This document shows, one piece after another, positions 35,695-43,773 of a stretch of DNA of 64,000 bases (the stretch's first letter is position 1; each line of letters opens with the position of its first letter). Source of the DNA: Streptomyces tauricus (GTDB taxonomy: Bacteria; Actinomycetota; Actinomycetes; Streptomycetales; Streptomycetaceae); NCBI RefSeq assembly GCF_014650955.1, contig NZ_BMVY01000022.1, positions 62,001 through 126,000 on the forward strand, in the 5' to 3' direction. The notes under the pieces were generated by a model. That model saw only the letters and a list, made by a program, of their open reading frames with translations, was not told the DNA's origin and did not search any database. Position numbers and translations under genes: made by a program.

Positions 35695-36863
35695 CCCCGG
35701 CCCGAGGTGGTCGGGCCCGAGGTGGTCAGGCCCGGCGGGACCTCGTCGCGGCGGCTGAACATCCACTCCATGCGCGGCTCGACGGCGAACCGGAAGACCG
35801 TGCGGACCGGGGCGGAGCACAGCGCGGTGATGAGGCCCACGGCCGCCGCGGTGACGGCCAGTTCGCCGAGCGCGGTGTGCAGCCAGGGATGGTCGTACCA
35901 GTCCCAGAAGCGGGACGCCTTGATGACGAAACCGTGCAGCAGATAGCCGTACATCGTGCCCGCGCCCAGCGCCGTGCACCACAGGTGCCGCCAGGGCACC
36001 CAGGACAGGAAGCAGGCCGTCAGGACCAGGGCGAGGCAGAACAGCGCCGGGGTGCTGAACAGCCCCACCCAGTTCGGCGCGCCCTGGCCCGTGACACTGC
36101 CCCGGTGGTAGAGCCACCCCGCGCTGAACCAGGGCGCCACCAGGTACGCCGTGACCAGCGCCGCGGCTCCCACCGGCAGCGCGAACAGCCGTACGCGCCA
36201 GGTCCGCAGCCGTTCGAAGTGCTCGGCGCGCAGTGTCAGACCGAGCACGAAGAACGGCAGGAATCCCAGCACCCGCTGGATGGAGATGTCCCCGCCCAGA
36301 TCCGGTGACACGGCGGCCAGCACGGCCAATGCCAGCGCCACGGGCACCGGGTGACGGAGTGTCAGCCAGATCGGCGTGGTGATCCGCCAGATGAAGAGCG
36401 CGAGCAGGAACCACATCACGTACCAGGGGTCCAGCAGGCTCAGCGGGTAGCCGGGGTCGTGCCGCGCCCACCGGTAGAACAGCGTGTACGCGGTCTCGAA
36501 GACCAGATACGGCACGACGACGCTCGTCAGGAGCCGCCGCACCCGGCCCGGCGCCATGTCGAAACTCCGCGAGAAGTAGCCGGACACGAGGGCGAACGCG
36601 GGCATGTGGAAGGCGTAGACCGTCAGATACGCGGCGGTCGCGACGCGGCTGCCGTGGGTCAGGGGTTCCCAGGCGTGGCCACAGGCCACCAGCACGATGG
36701 TGAAGTACTTCGCGTTGTCGAAGTACGGATCCCTGCGCGCGGACGAGGACGAGGATGAGGATGAGGACGCGGGTGCGGACGCGGGCGCCGACTTCGCCGG
36801 GGCCGCGGTGGGGCGTTCCCGTGGCGCGGTCGGCGGCGCGGGGGCTGACAGATCGTGCGACAC
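35691..36863 (-). CDS. Membrane acyltransferase (Acyltransferase_3 family)
   Basis: 390 residues if GTG 36863 is used, five bases from AGGAG (complement of 36869-36873). An N-terminal cytoplasmic tail rich in Pro, Ala and Ser includes nine consecutive Ser. Then come ten or so membrane helices beginning DPYFDNAKYFTIVLVACGHA, with the family's early His, and FALVSGYFSRSFDMAPGRVR. These proteins O-acetylate or O-acylate glycans or lipids. The C-terminal end is a short TTSG repeat. It follows the MFS gene by 54 bases on the same strand, so they may be cotranscribed. Confidence 0.88.
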   Translation of the reverse strand: MSHDLSAPAPPTAPRERPTAAPAKSAPASAPASSSSSSSSSARRDPYFDNAKYFTIVLVACGHAWEPLTHGSRVATAAYLTVYAFHMPAFALVSGYFSRSFDMAPGRVRRLLTSVVVPYLVFETAYTLFYRWARHDPGYPLSLLDPWYVMWFLLALFIWRITTPIWLTLRHPVPVALALAVLAAVSPDLGGDISIQRVLGFLPFFVLGLTLRAEHFERLRTWRVRLFALPVGAAALVTAYLVAPWFSAGWLYHRGSVTGQGAPNWVGLFSTPALFCLALVLTACFLSWVPWRHLWCTALGAGTMYGYLLHGFVIKASRFWDWYDHPWLHTALGELAVTAAAVGLITALCSAPVRTVFRFAVEPRMEWMFSRRDEVPPGLTTSGPTTSGRG

Positions 36864-36917
36864 CACATCTCCTGGCCTCGGTGGCGGTGAGCCGATCTCT
36901 CCCGCCTGCCCCCTCAC

Positions 36918-38192
36918 CTACGGCTCAGTCGCACCCCGCGTTCGCTCGTACGTCCGAGGGGCCTCCCGGTGTTCCAGCGTTCTGGTGTCCCGGCGTTCCG
37001 GGGGAAAGGCGCGGCGGCGGCCCGTGGCGACGGTCGCGAGGGCCACCGTGACCAGCACGAGCGTCGTCCAGGGCAGGGCTCCGGGGCCCGAACTCTCCAG
37101 GACCAGACCGCCGGTGAGGGAACCGGCCGCGATGCCCGCGTTGTGGACGGTGGTCTGGAGCGAGGTGGCCACGTCGGCGTTCGCGGTGCCGGAGGCGTCG
37201 ACCAGGGCGGTCTGGATCAGCGTCGGCGCACCGCCGAACGCCACACCCCACAGGGCGACCGCGGTCAGCAGGACGGCGGCCTGCCCGGCCCAGGCGCCCA
37301 GCGCGAGCATCGCCGCCGCGAGCAGGGCGAGCGCTCCCAGCAGGGTCTGCCGCAGCCGCCGGTCGACCAGGACGCCGGTGAGCCAGATCCCGGCGACGGT
37401 CGCGCCACCGAACACCAGCAGCACCAGCCCCGTCCGGCCGAAACCGGCGTCCTCGGCGAAGGGCGCGACGTACGGGTACATCACCTGATGGCCGACGAGC
37501 AGCGTCAGCGTGACGGACAGCACCGTGCCGATGCCGGGCAGCGCGGCGACGCGTACCAACGGCACGCGTTCGCCGGGCGGTTCGCCGGGAAAGCCCGGCA
37601 CCCGGCGCCGTATCCACACCACGAGCAGGACGGCCGACACCGCGGGCGCGGCGAACGCGGCACGCCAGCCGAGCGCGCCGGCCAGCGCCGTGCCCGCGGG
37701 AAGGCCCAGGCAGAGGGCGAGCGTGATGCCCGCCAGCACGATCGCGATGGCCCGGCCGCGCCGCTCCGCGGGCACCATCCGGGCCGCGTACCCGACGAGC
37801 ATGGCCCAGAGCGTGCCGCCCATGACCCCGGCCGTCAGCCGCGCCGCGAACGTCAGCCCGTACGAGGAGGACAGGGCGGTGACGGTGTTGGCCGCCGCGA
37901 AGCCGAGGAGCGCGCCGATGAGCACGGGGCGCCGGGGCAGCCCCCGCAGCGCGGCCGTGAGCGGGATCGCGGCGAGGAACGACGCGAGGGCGTACCCGGT
38001 GACCAGGAAGCCCACCCGCGCCTCGGAGACGCCGAGATCCGGGGCCATCCGGGGCAGCAGGCCAGCCGGGAGCAGTTCCGTCAGTACGGCGGTGAAGGCG
38101 GCCGTGGACAGCGCGAGCAGCCCGGAGAGCGGCAGCCGGGGCGCGGTGGCGGCGGGCGTGCCGGTGCCACCGGAGACAGGGGCGGTCGTCAT
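36918..38192 (-). CDS. MFS transporter, DHA1/AraJ-like exporter
   Basis: 424 residues from ATG 38192 (MTTAPVSGG), with a GTG six codons earlier as alternative. Twelve membrane helices are visible. The first ones read ALSTAAFTAVLTELLPAGLLP and GVSEARVGFLVTGYALASFL, as in sugar-efflux or chloramphenicol-type exporters, and the conserved motif A-like loop is GLPRRPVLIGALLG. It probably expels a small molecule by proton antiport. The substrate is not known. The acyltransferase gene follows it. Confidence 0.9.
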   Translation of the reverse strand: MTTAPVSGGTGTPAATAPRLPLSGLLALSTAAFTAVLTELLPAGLLPRMAPDLGVSEARVGFLVTGYALASFLAAIPLTAALRGLPRRPVLIGALLGFAAANTVTALSSSYGLTFAARLTAGVMGGTLWAMLVGYAARMVPAERRGRAIAIVLAGITLALCLGLPAGTALAGALGWRAAFAAPAVSAVLLVVWIRRRVPGFPGEPPGERVPLVRVAALPGIGTVLSVTLTLLVGHQVMYPYVAPFAEDAGFGRTGLVLLVFGGATVAGIWLTGVLVDRRLRQTLLGALALLAAAMLALGAWAGQAAVLLTAVALWGVAFGGAPTLIQTALVDASGTANADVATSLQTTVHNAGIAAGSLTGGLVLESSGPGALPWTTLVLVTVALATVATGRRRAFPPERRDTRTLEHREAPRTYERTRGATEP

Positions 38193-38310
38193 CGGCCCAG
38201 GCTGGAACACTCACATCAGTGTGAAGGCAAGGCGTAAGTCTCCACGTCCGAATCCCGCCAGCGTCAGCGAGCGCGCCCGCCCACCATGGGAAGTGGAAAG
38301 GGAGGCGACC

Positions 38311-38817
38311 ATGACCGTGTGGACGACGATCGACAGCCCGCTGGGCGAACTGCTACTGGTCGGTGAACCGACCCCGGACGGTGCGACGACACTGACGTCG
38401 CTGTCCATGCCGGGACAGCGCAACGCCCCGACCCCGAGGGCTGATTGGCAGTGCGACCCGGGCCGTTTCACCGACGTCGAACGACAACTGACCGCTTACT
38501 TCGCCGGTGAACTCACCCGGTTCGAGATCGAGTTCACCCCGACCGGCACGGATTTCCAGCGGCGTGTGTGGGACGCCCTGAAGGAGATTCCGTACGGCAC
38601 GTCGACCACGTACGGCGCGCTCGCCGAGCGGATCGGGCTGCCCCGCGAGCGGATCCAGGCCCTGGGCGCGGCGATCGGCGCGAACCCGCTGCTCGTCGTC
38701 CGCCCGTGCCACCGCGTCATCGGCGCGGACGGATCCATGCGCGGCTACGCCGGTGGCGTCGAGCGCAAGGTCCGGCTGCTCACGCATGAGGGAGCCCTGC
38801 AGCCGACGCTCCTCTGA
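38311..38817 (+). CDS. ogt: Methylated-DNA-protein cysteine methyltransferase
   Basis: 168 residues. ATG 38311 has GGAGG five bases upstream; the open frame further left is not coding. It transfers the alkyl group from O6-alkylguanine in DNA to its own Cys133 in RPCHRVIG. The DNA-binding helix-turn-helix segment PYGTSTTYGALAERIGLPRE and the Asn hinge (GAAIGANPL) are intact. The end of the protein, GYAGGVERKVRLLTHE, is typical of Ogt. It precedes an acetyltransferase gene by 64 bases. Confidence 0.95.
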   Translation: MTVWTTIDSPLGELLLVGEPTPDGATTLTSLSMPGQRNAPTPRADWQCDPGRFTDVERQLTAYFAGELTRFEIEFTPTGTDFQRRVWDALKEIPYGTSTTYGALAERIGLPRERIQALGAAIGANPLLVVRPCHRVIGADGSMRGYAGGVERKVRLLTHEGALQPTLL

Positions 38818-38881
38818 CGCTCGGGGCGAGCGGCCCCGAAACTCCGTTGCCGAGCCGGGCAACGGATGCTGGAGTGGCCGG

Positions 38882-39661
38882 ATGGATCACACAGCGGTAC
38901 TGGCACTGTTCGACCGGGAGATGCGTGAGCACGCGCGGCCCTTCGGCCCCGACTCCGTCGTGGAGCGCGTCGGCGGGGTGGTCCGGCACGTGGGATCGGA
39001 ACAGGGCTGGAACGGAGTGCTCTGGTCGGACCTCACGGAGTCCGACGCGGACGCGGCGATCGCCGAGCAGTGCCGCTACTTCGCGCGGCTCGGCCGCGAG
39101 TTCGAGTGGAAACTGTACGGGCACGACCGGCCGCATGATCTGGGGCAGCGCCTGCTGGCCGCCGGATTCACCCCCGAACCGGCGGAAACCCTGATGGTCA
39201 TCGAGGCCGGAGAACTGGACCTCGACGCTGGGCCGCCGCCGGGCGTCGAGCTGCGGCCCGTCACCGACGCCGCCGGGGTCGGCCTCATGGCCGACGTCCA
39301 CGAGCAGGCCTTCGGAACCCCCGGCACCGGGCTGCGCCACCAGCTGCTCGCCCAGCTCGACGAGGCCCCGGACACGCTCGTCGCGGTCGTGGCCGTCGCC
39401 GACGGCGTCCCGGTCAGCTCGGCCCGGATGGAACTCGTCCCCGGTACACAGTTCGCCGGTCTGTGGGGCGGCGGCACCGTCGAGGCCTGGCGGGGCCGTG
39501 GCATCTACCGCGCCCTGATCGCCCACCGCGCCCGTGTCGCCGTCGACCGCGGTTACCCCTACCTCCAGGTCGACGCCTCCGACCAGAGCCGTCCCATTCT
39601 GCGGCGGCTGGGTTTCGCCCCGCTCACCACGACCGTCCCGTATGTCCACGCGGCGCCCTGA
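38882..39661 (+). CDS. GNAT-family N-acetyltransferase
   Basis: 259 residues, ATG 38882 with GGAG upstream. Residues ~1-120 form a helical, Trp-containing N-terminal region (VGSEQGWNGVLWSDL). Residues ~120-259 are a GNAT domain with FAGLWGGGTVEAWRGRGIYRALI, containing the R-G-R-G-I/L-Y acetyl-CoA loop. Substrate unknown. It may be cotranscribed with ogt. Confidence 0.87.
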   Translation: MDHTAVLALFDREMREHARPFGPDSVVERVGGVVRHVGSEQGWNGVLWSDLTESDADAAIAEQCRYFARLGREFEWKLYGHDRPHDLGQRLLAAGFTPEPAETLMVIEAGELDLDAGPPPGVELRPVTDAAGVGLMADVHEQAFGTPGTGLRHQLLAQLDEAPDTLVAVVAVADGVPVSSARMELVPGTQFAGLWGGGTVEAWRGRGIYRALIAHRARVAVDRGYPYLQVDASDQSRPILRRLGFAPLTTTVPYVHAAP

Positions 39662-40127
39662 CCCCACGTCAAGAGGGGGCCGAACAGCCTTCGGTGAGGG
39701 CCGGTCGGCCCCGGGCGGCGGGAAGGGGGCCGTGGCATGCTGCGGGAGATGGGCACGTACCGTCCCGGGATCGGCCTCCCGCGCTGCCACGTCTCTCCCG
39801 CGCCGGGCGCACGGTCGAGGCCGTGGGCCCGCCGACGCGGAGGGGAAGACGTGCCGGCGGGCCCGGAACCGGTACGCACGGTCACGCGACGATGTCGCGG
39901 AGCCTTTGGGGGGCGGGACGTCTACGCCTCGCAGGAGGTCTCCGCCTCGGAGGGCGGTCGGAGGACAGGACGTCTCCGCCACGCCGGGCGTCTGCCGCGG
40001 GAAGCCCGCGGGGCGCCGGTCATGACGGAGACGTCCTGTGACAACTCCTCCTACGGTGTCGCGCCGAACGGTGTGCGGCGCGCAGCTCCGCAGGCGGCGT
40101 ACGGTGTGCCGCAGCGGGCCGTTCTCG
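39662..40127. other. 466-base gap without a supportable gene
   Basis: Open frames exist in several directions, but none has a ribosome site, family resemblance or biased third positions. The segment contains scattered copies of GACGTCT/GGACGT and CTCCGCC, for example near 39918, 39972 and 40029. It lies between two converging genes, and no clean terminator stem was found. Confidence 0.5.
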
Positions 40128-40394
40128 TCAGCGGCGGCGTGCCTTCGAACGGTCCAGCGCCGCGACACCGAGCGCCGCGAGCCCGATCTGGATCAGCCAC
40201 TCGATCCAGTCCACCCCGTCGGTGTCGCCCACGTCCAGCGCGTTCGCGAGCACCGAACCGATGAGTGCGGCCACGATGCCCACCGCGATCGTCCACAGGA
40301 TGCCGATGCGCTGACGGCCGGGAACCACGAGCCGGCCCAGCACGCCGATGACAATGCCGATCACGACGGCACTGATGATTCCCGAGATCTCCAT
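40128..40394 (-). CDS. GlsB/YeaQ/YmgE-family stress membrane protein
   Basis: 88 residues from ATG 40394. Three membrane helices: ISGIISAVVIGIVIGVLGRL, ILWTIAVGIVAALIGSVLAN and EWLIQIGLAALGVAALD, with the family's Gly-rich GVLGRLVVPG turn. These small membrane proteins are stress-induced; the mechanism is unknown. The C-terminus is basic (RSKARRR). Confidence 0.9.
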   Translation of the reverse strand: MEISGIISAVVIGIVIGVLGRLVVPGRQRIGILWTIAVGIVAALIGSVLANALDVGDTDGVDWIEWLIQIGLAALGVAALDRSKARRR

Positions 40395-40504
40395 CTCAGC
40401 CCCTCTTCGCCCCTCTTCTTCGTACTCCTTACGCATAGGAGTGCCCCCTGGAGCGGAGTGCAGTCCGAGCCGTTTCCCGGCTCACCGGCCACGGCTCCTC
40501 CGGC

Positions 40505-41050
40505 TCAGCGGTCGCCGTCGGGAACCCAGCCCGTGACCCCCAGTACGTCACGCGCGATGTCCATCACCCCGCGGTCGTCCGTGACCACGCGCACGGTGTC
40601 GGCGGGCACCCGTTCCTCCAGCAGCCGCGCCTTCATCGCGCTGCCCCGCAGCTCCTGCTCCAGTTCCGAGCCGATCTCGCGTCCCTTGAGGCGCTTGGCC
40701 GCGGTGGCGTCGCCGGCGGTCAGGAGCACCCGCACGAGCCGTACGTCCTCGCCGATCGCCCGCTCGAACATCCCCGCCGCCTCGGCCAGCACGCACACGG
40801 TGTTCGTGTAGATCAGCCGATGGTGGCCCAGCTCGGCGAAGTTCCCCCACACCGCCGCCAGATTGCGCTCCGTGATGCGGGCCCGGTGCGGGTCGTCCTC
40901 CGGTGCCGGATGCACCTGCCCCATGAAGTCGCCCTCGATGACGGCGTGCGCGACCCCGGCCCTGCGCAGCCGCGCCGACACCTCCCAGCCGACCGTCGAC
41001 TTCCCGACCCCGGCCCGGCCGCCGATGAGCAGAACCTCCGCATGTCCCAT
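40505..41050 (-). CDS. P-loop small-molecule kinase-like ATPase
   Basis: 181 residues, ATG 41050. Walker A is GGRAGVGKST near the N-terminus. The protein resembles adenylate kinase/shikimate kinase-like folds, with VAHAVIEGDFMGQVHP as a substrate loop and a lid-type region near KRLKGREIGSELEQELRG. It probably phosphorylates a small molecule; substrate unknown. The acetyltransferase gene 26 bases upstream on the same strand may be in the same transcript. Confidence 0.87.
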   Translation of the reverse strand: MGHAEVLLIGGRAGVGKSTVGWEVSARLRRAGVAHAVIEGDFMGQVHPAPEDDPHRARITERNLAAVWGNFAELGHHRLIYTNTVCVLAEAAGMFERAIGEDVRLVRVLLTAGDATAAKRLKGREIGSELEQELRGSAMKARLLEERVPADTVRVVTDDRGVMDIARDVLGVTGWVPDGDR

Positions 41051-41076
41051 GTGAGCAGCCTGCCATTCGCGGGCTC

Positions 41077-41634
41077 TCAAGGAGCGCTGGTGAGACACCA
41101 TGTCCGCAGGGCGATCTCGCGTCCTCGTGACATCCGCAGGGGGGGTTCCTCGTCGGTGCGGACGAAACCGGCGCGCCGGGCGACGGCGGCACTGGCCGTG
41201 TTGGCCTCCTCGATGCACAGCACCACGCGGCGGGCTCCCATGTGCCGCAGGGCGTAGGAGGAGAGCAGCCGGACGGCCCGGGAGGCCAGGCCCAGGCCGC
41301 GGTGGGCGGCGCCGACTCCGTACGCGATCTCGGCGTCCCGCTCGTCGGCCTTGCTGCGGAACAGCAGGACCTCGCCCCGCGGCAGGCCGCCGTCCGTGGT
41401 GATCGCGAGCTGCACCTTGCGTCCCTGCGCCCGGGCCTCCTGTGCCTCGGCGAGGTAGATCCGCGCGGCGGGCGGGTCGAACGGCGAGGCCACCGGCGTC
41501 CAGCGGGCCATCTCGGGGTCGTCGTACAGTGCGATCAGCGCGTCCAGGTCGTCCCCGGACCATTCGCGCAGGTGAACTCCCTCTCCTTCGAGCCGTAGGT
41601 ACGACGGGGCGTCGAGTGTCAGCGGACTGTCCAT
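41077..41634 (-). CDS. GNAT-family N-acetyltransferase (RimJ/RimL type)
   Basis: 185 residues from ATG 41634. Family features: LRLEGEGVHLREWSGDDLDA at the start, EIAYGVGAAHRGLGLASRAV for the acetyl-CoA loop and RRVVLCIEEANTASAAVARR near the end, the RimJ/L-type pattern. Possible targets are ribosomal proteins, amino acids or small amines. It lies directly upstream of the P-loop kinase gene. Confidence 0.88.
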   Translation of the reverse strand: MDSPLTLDAPSYLRLEGEGVHLREWSGDDLDALIALYDDPEMARWTPVASPFDPPAARIYLAEAQEARAQGRKVQLAITTDGGLPRGEVLLFRSKADERDAEIAYGVGAAHRGLGLASRAVRLLSSYALRHMGARRVVLCIEEANTASAAVARRAGFVRTDEEPPLRMSRGREIALRTWCLTSAP

Positions 41635-42143
41635 GGGGTGATCCTGCCCCGCGCGCGGGCGGGCGGCCAAGGGCGCGTGCCGCACGCTCACTCCGCGAGG
41701 GTGCGCCCCGGGCCGGCGAGGCCCTGGCAGGGAGCGCTCGCACGGCGTACCGCCGCACGGCTCGCGGACGCGGAATCGCCCTGGTGGTAGGCCTTTCCCG
41801 ACGGTTCGACGCCGTCCGGGAACCCCTGGTGACGTACCGCGGGCGGCGGGGGCGCGAGCGGTTCGGTGACGGCCGTGACGGCCGGGGCATGGGCCGGATC
41901 ACTGTCCGAAACCCGCTCCCGCCACGCGTCGGCTCAGGCGCGTGTGGCGCTCGCGCGCACCGGATGGTTGAGGAAGAAGCACAGGAGCGGCAGACCGTCG
42001 AGGAGAGGGTTGCCCCAGTGTGCGTCGGCGAATTCGACCCCCGGGGCTCCTTCGTCCGGTACCTCTTCCAGTCTTCGCCGATTGACATGCAGGCAATCGC
42101 CTGCATAACGTTGAGTGTGCGATCGGATGAAGGAACAGAGGCA
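41635..42143. other. 509-base gap ahead of the ArsR-SRPBCC gene
   Basis: The right end holds the promoter and operator described separately. The rest shows no gene with support; a 45-codon minus-strand reading ending near 41938 looks faintly protein-like but has only moderate third-position GC and no start. Confidence 0.5.
42082..42110 (+). promoter_or_regulatory. Promoter with a palindromic operator filling its spacer
   Basis: A perfect -35 TTGACA (42082-42087) is followed by a -10-like CATAAC (42104-42109) at 16-bp spacing. Between them lies the perfect inverted repeat ATGCAGGC-AATC-GCCTGCAT (42087-42106), which fills the spacer and touches both elements. A dimeric repressor on this site would exclude RNA polymerase. 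The gene 34 bases on encodes an ArsR-type regulator, so autorepression is the simplest reading. Confidence 0.82.
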
Positions 42144-42947
42144 GTGAACGAGCCCGGCCCGGCCAGGGACGCGGCGACCGACCAGGTCTTCAAGGCGCTG
42201 GCCGACGGGACACGCAGACGGCTGCTCGACAGGCTGCACGAACACAGCGGTCAGACGCTGGGGGAGCTCTGCGAGCACATCGACATGACCCGCCAGTCGG
42301 TGACCCAGCACCTGTCCGTACTGGAGGCGGCCAACCTCGTCAGCACGGTGCGGCGGGGACGGGAAAAGCTGCACTACCTCAATCCCGTACCGCTCCACGA
42401 GATCCAGGAGCGGTGGATCGACAAGTTCGAGCGTCCGCGCCTTCGCGCGCTGAGCGCACTCAAGCGACGAGCCGAGGAAGACATGACCGACAAGCCGACA
42501 TTCGTGTACGTCACCTACATCGCCAGCACGCCGGAGAGGGTCTGGGAAGCGCTCACCGACGCCGATCTGACCGCCCTCTACTGGGCCCACAGCAACGTCT
42601 CCGAGGACTGGCGCCCGGGCTCCCGTTGGGAGCACCGGCGCACGGACGGAACCGGCGTCGCCGACGTGGTCGGCACCGTCGTGGAGAGCGAGCCGCCCAC
42701 CCGCCTGGTCACCACCTGGGCCTCGCCCGAGGAGGAGGGGCAGGAGGACAAGCACTCGAGGGTCACCTACGACATCAGGCCGCACGGCGACATCGTCCGG
42801 CTCACCGTCACCCACGAGGACCTGGCCGACGAGACCGCGCTGCAGCAGATCTCCCTCGGCTGGCCGGCCGTCCTGGCCAACCTGAAGTCGCTCCTGGAGA
42901 CCGGGAAGCCGCTGCCGCAGGAGCCGTGGCTGGTACCCGAGCACTGA
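42144..42947 (+). CDS. ArsR-type HTH regulator fused to an SRPBCC (AHSA1-like) domain
   Basis: 267 residues in one frame, GTG 42144. Residues ~10-105 are an ArsR winged helix (VFKALADGTRRRLLDRLHEH, GELCEHIDMTRQSVTQHLSV) without the Cys metal-site motif. Residues ~115-260 are an SRPBCC ligand-binding domain of the AHSA1 type (VYVTYIASTPERVWEALTDA, then ISLGWPAVLANLKSLLETG). Elsewhere these two units are often adjacent genes. An internal ATG (42484) starts the SRPBCC part, so it might also be made separately. The hydrophobic cavity suggests an organic ligand. Likely autoregulated by the operator in its promoter. Confidence 0.92.
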   Translation: MNEPGPARDAATDQVFKALADGTRRRLLDRLHEHSGQTLGELCEHIDMTRQSVTQHLSVLEAANLVSTVRRGREKLHYLNPVPLHEIQERWIDKFERPRLRALSALKRRAEEDMTDKPTFVYVTYIASTPERVWEALTDADLTALYWAHSNVSEDWRPGSRWEHRRTDGTGVADVVGTVVESEPPTRLVTTWASPEEEGQEDKHSRVTYDIRPHGDIVRLTVTHEDLADETALQQISLGWPAVLANLKSLLETGKPLPQEPWLVPEH

Positions 42948-43080
42948 CCGCGGGGCCGGGCCGAGGCCGTGCGTCGGCCGGTCCGCGGCGCCTGGCGCGC
43001 GGACCGGCCGACCGTCCTCGTCCGTCCTCTCGGCATCCGTCCTCTCAGCGAAGATCTGTCCTCTCGGAGTCGTCCGTGCG

Positions 43081-43134
43081 GGGCCCTGCTGCCTCTGTGG
43101 GTCCTGCTACGGCTATGGGTCCTGCTACGTCTGT
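43081..43134. repeat. Three 18-bp tandem repeats at the 3' end of the SPW gene
   Basis: Units at 43081-43098, 43099-43116 and 43117-43134 have the form GGGTCCTGCTACGNCTNT. The last copy includes the final codons and stop of the leftward SPW gene. Just left (43011-43075) are further TCCGTCCTCT-type repeats. Confidence 0.8.
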
Positions 43135-43565
43135 GGCGTGCTCTTCGCCGAGGCGGCCGCGCACAGGAACCCCATCACCACGGCCAGGACGCCGATGATG
43201 ATGTTGTTGAGCACGACACCCGCGTCGGGGCTGCTGCCCACGATCCACGGCGAGACGATCATCCACACGCCGATGGCGCACATGGCCCAGCTCAGGCCGT
43301 ACATCCGGGCCGGGTTGACGGTGAACCCGAGAGCCAGCAGGCCGATGGCGATGCCCATGATGAGGTTGTGCGTCACCATGGCGGGCTGGCTCGTCGTGTA
43401 GTGGAGAATCCACGGGGAAGCGGCGCAGTACAGACCGAGCAGGAACACCGGTCCGTCCACGAGCGCCACATCGCGACCACCGAGCATGCGGGCATAGCGA
43501 TCCCGCATCTCGGGCACATCGGGGTGACGGGTGATGTCACCTCTGGTGTTCGAGACGTTGGCCAT
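43125..43565 (-). CDS. SPW-repeat membrane protein
   Basis: 146 residues, ATG 43565 with AAAGGAG (complement of 43573-43579) seven bases upstream. After a soluble N-terminus come four membrane helices arranged as two repeats, each carrying the SPWI signature (AASPWILHYTTSQP and IVSPWIVGSSPDAG). The function of SPW proteins is unknown. The start is followed upstream by two 18-bp repeats (TTTGTCTCTGCTG..., 43577-43612). Confidence 0.92.
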   Translation of the reverse strand: MANVSNTRGDITRHPDVPEMRDRYARMLGGRDVALVDGPVFLLGLYCAASPWILHYTTSQPAMVTHNLIMGIAIGLLALGFTVNPARMYGLSWAMCAIGVWMIVSPWIVGSSPDAGVVLNNIIIGVLAVVMGFLCAAASAKSTPQT

Positions 43566-43576
43566 GACTCGACTCC

Positions 43577-43612
43577 TTTGTCTCTGCTGCGCGCTTTGTC
43601 TCTGCTGTGCGG
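43577..43612. repeat. 18-bp direct repeat x2 at the SPW gene start
   Basis: TTTGTCTCTGCTGCGCGC (43577-43594) and TTTGTCTCTGCTGTGCGG (43595-43612) are adjacent. The first overlaps the ribosome site of the leftward SPW gene. Confidence 0.8.
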
Positions 43613-43702
43613 GCGGAACGCGATAGACGCCGCTTGAGTCCAGTCTGCTCTTATTTATTCCTTATGTGTAGAGATGCGTACATATATCTGTAGGTCATCC
43701 GG

Positions 43703-43731
43703 CCAATCCGGGCCTGTCGCAGCTTCGGAAT
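43703..43731 (+). promoter_or_regulatory. SigK-like promoter of the lipid-modification operon
   Basis: CCAATCC (43703-43709), 16-bp spacer, CGGAAT (43726-43731), 42 bases before the first start codon. The same pattern, with the same spacing and a one-base change in the -10, lies upstream of the sigK gene (50808-50836). As I recall it, the mycobacterial SigK consensus is of the type CCATCC-N16-18-CCGAAT, which is close. Recognition by the adjacent SigK is inferred. Confidence 0.72.
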
Positions 43732-43773
43732 ACCCACGACGACTCCGAGTGGAGACGGCTGGGAGGAAGCACG

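Noticed and set aside
39534..40025. 163-codon reading downstream of the acetyltransferase gene
   Set aside because: It overlaps the acetyltransferase in another frame, has no ribosome site and is Arg/Gly/Pro-rich without conserved segments.
41938..42080. Minus-strand reading with protein-like end (FADAHWGNPLLDGLPLLCFF)
   Set aside because: Looks faintly like the tail of a lost gene, but third-position GC is only about 78%, there is no start, and it overlaps the promoter region of the ArsR-type gene. Not enough to call a pseudogene.
43696..43731. CATCC at 43696-43700 as the -35 box of the lipid operon
   Set aside because: Its spacing to CGGAAT is 25 bases, too long; CCAATCC at 43703-43709 gives a 16-base spacing that recurs exactly at sigK.
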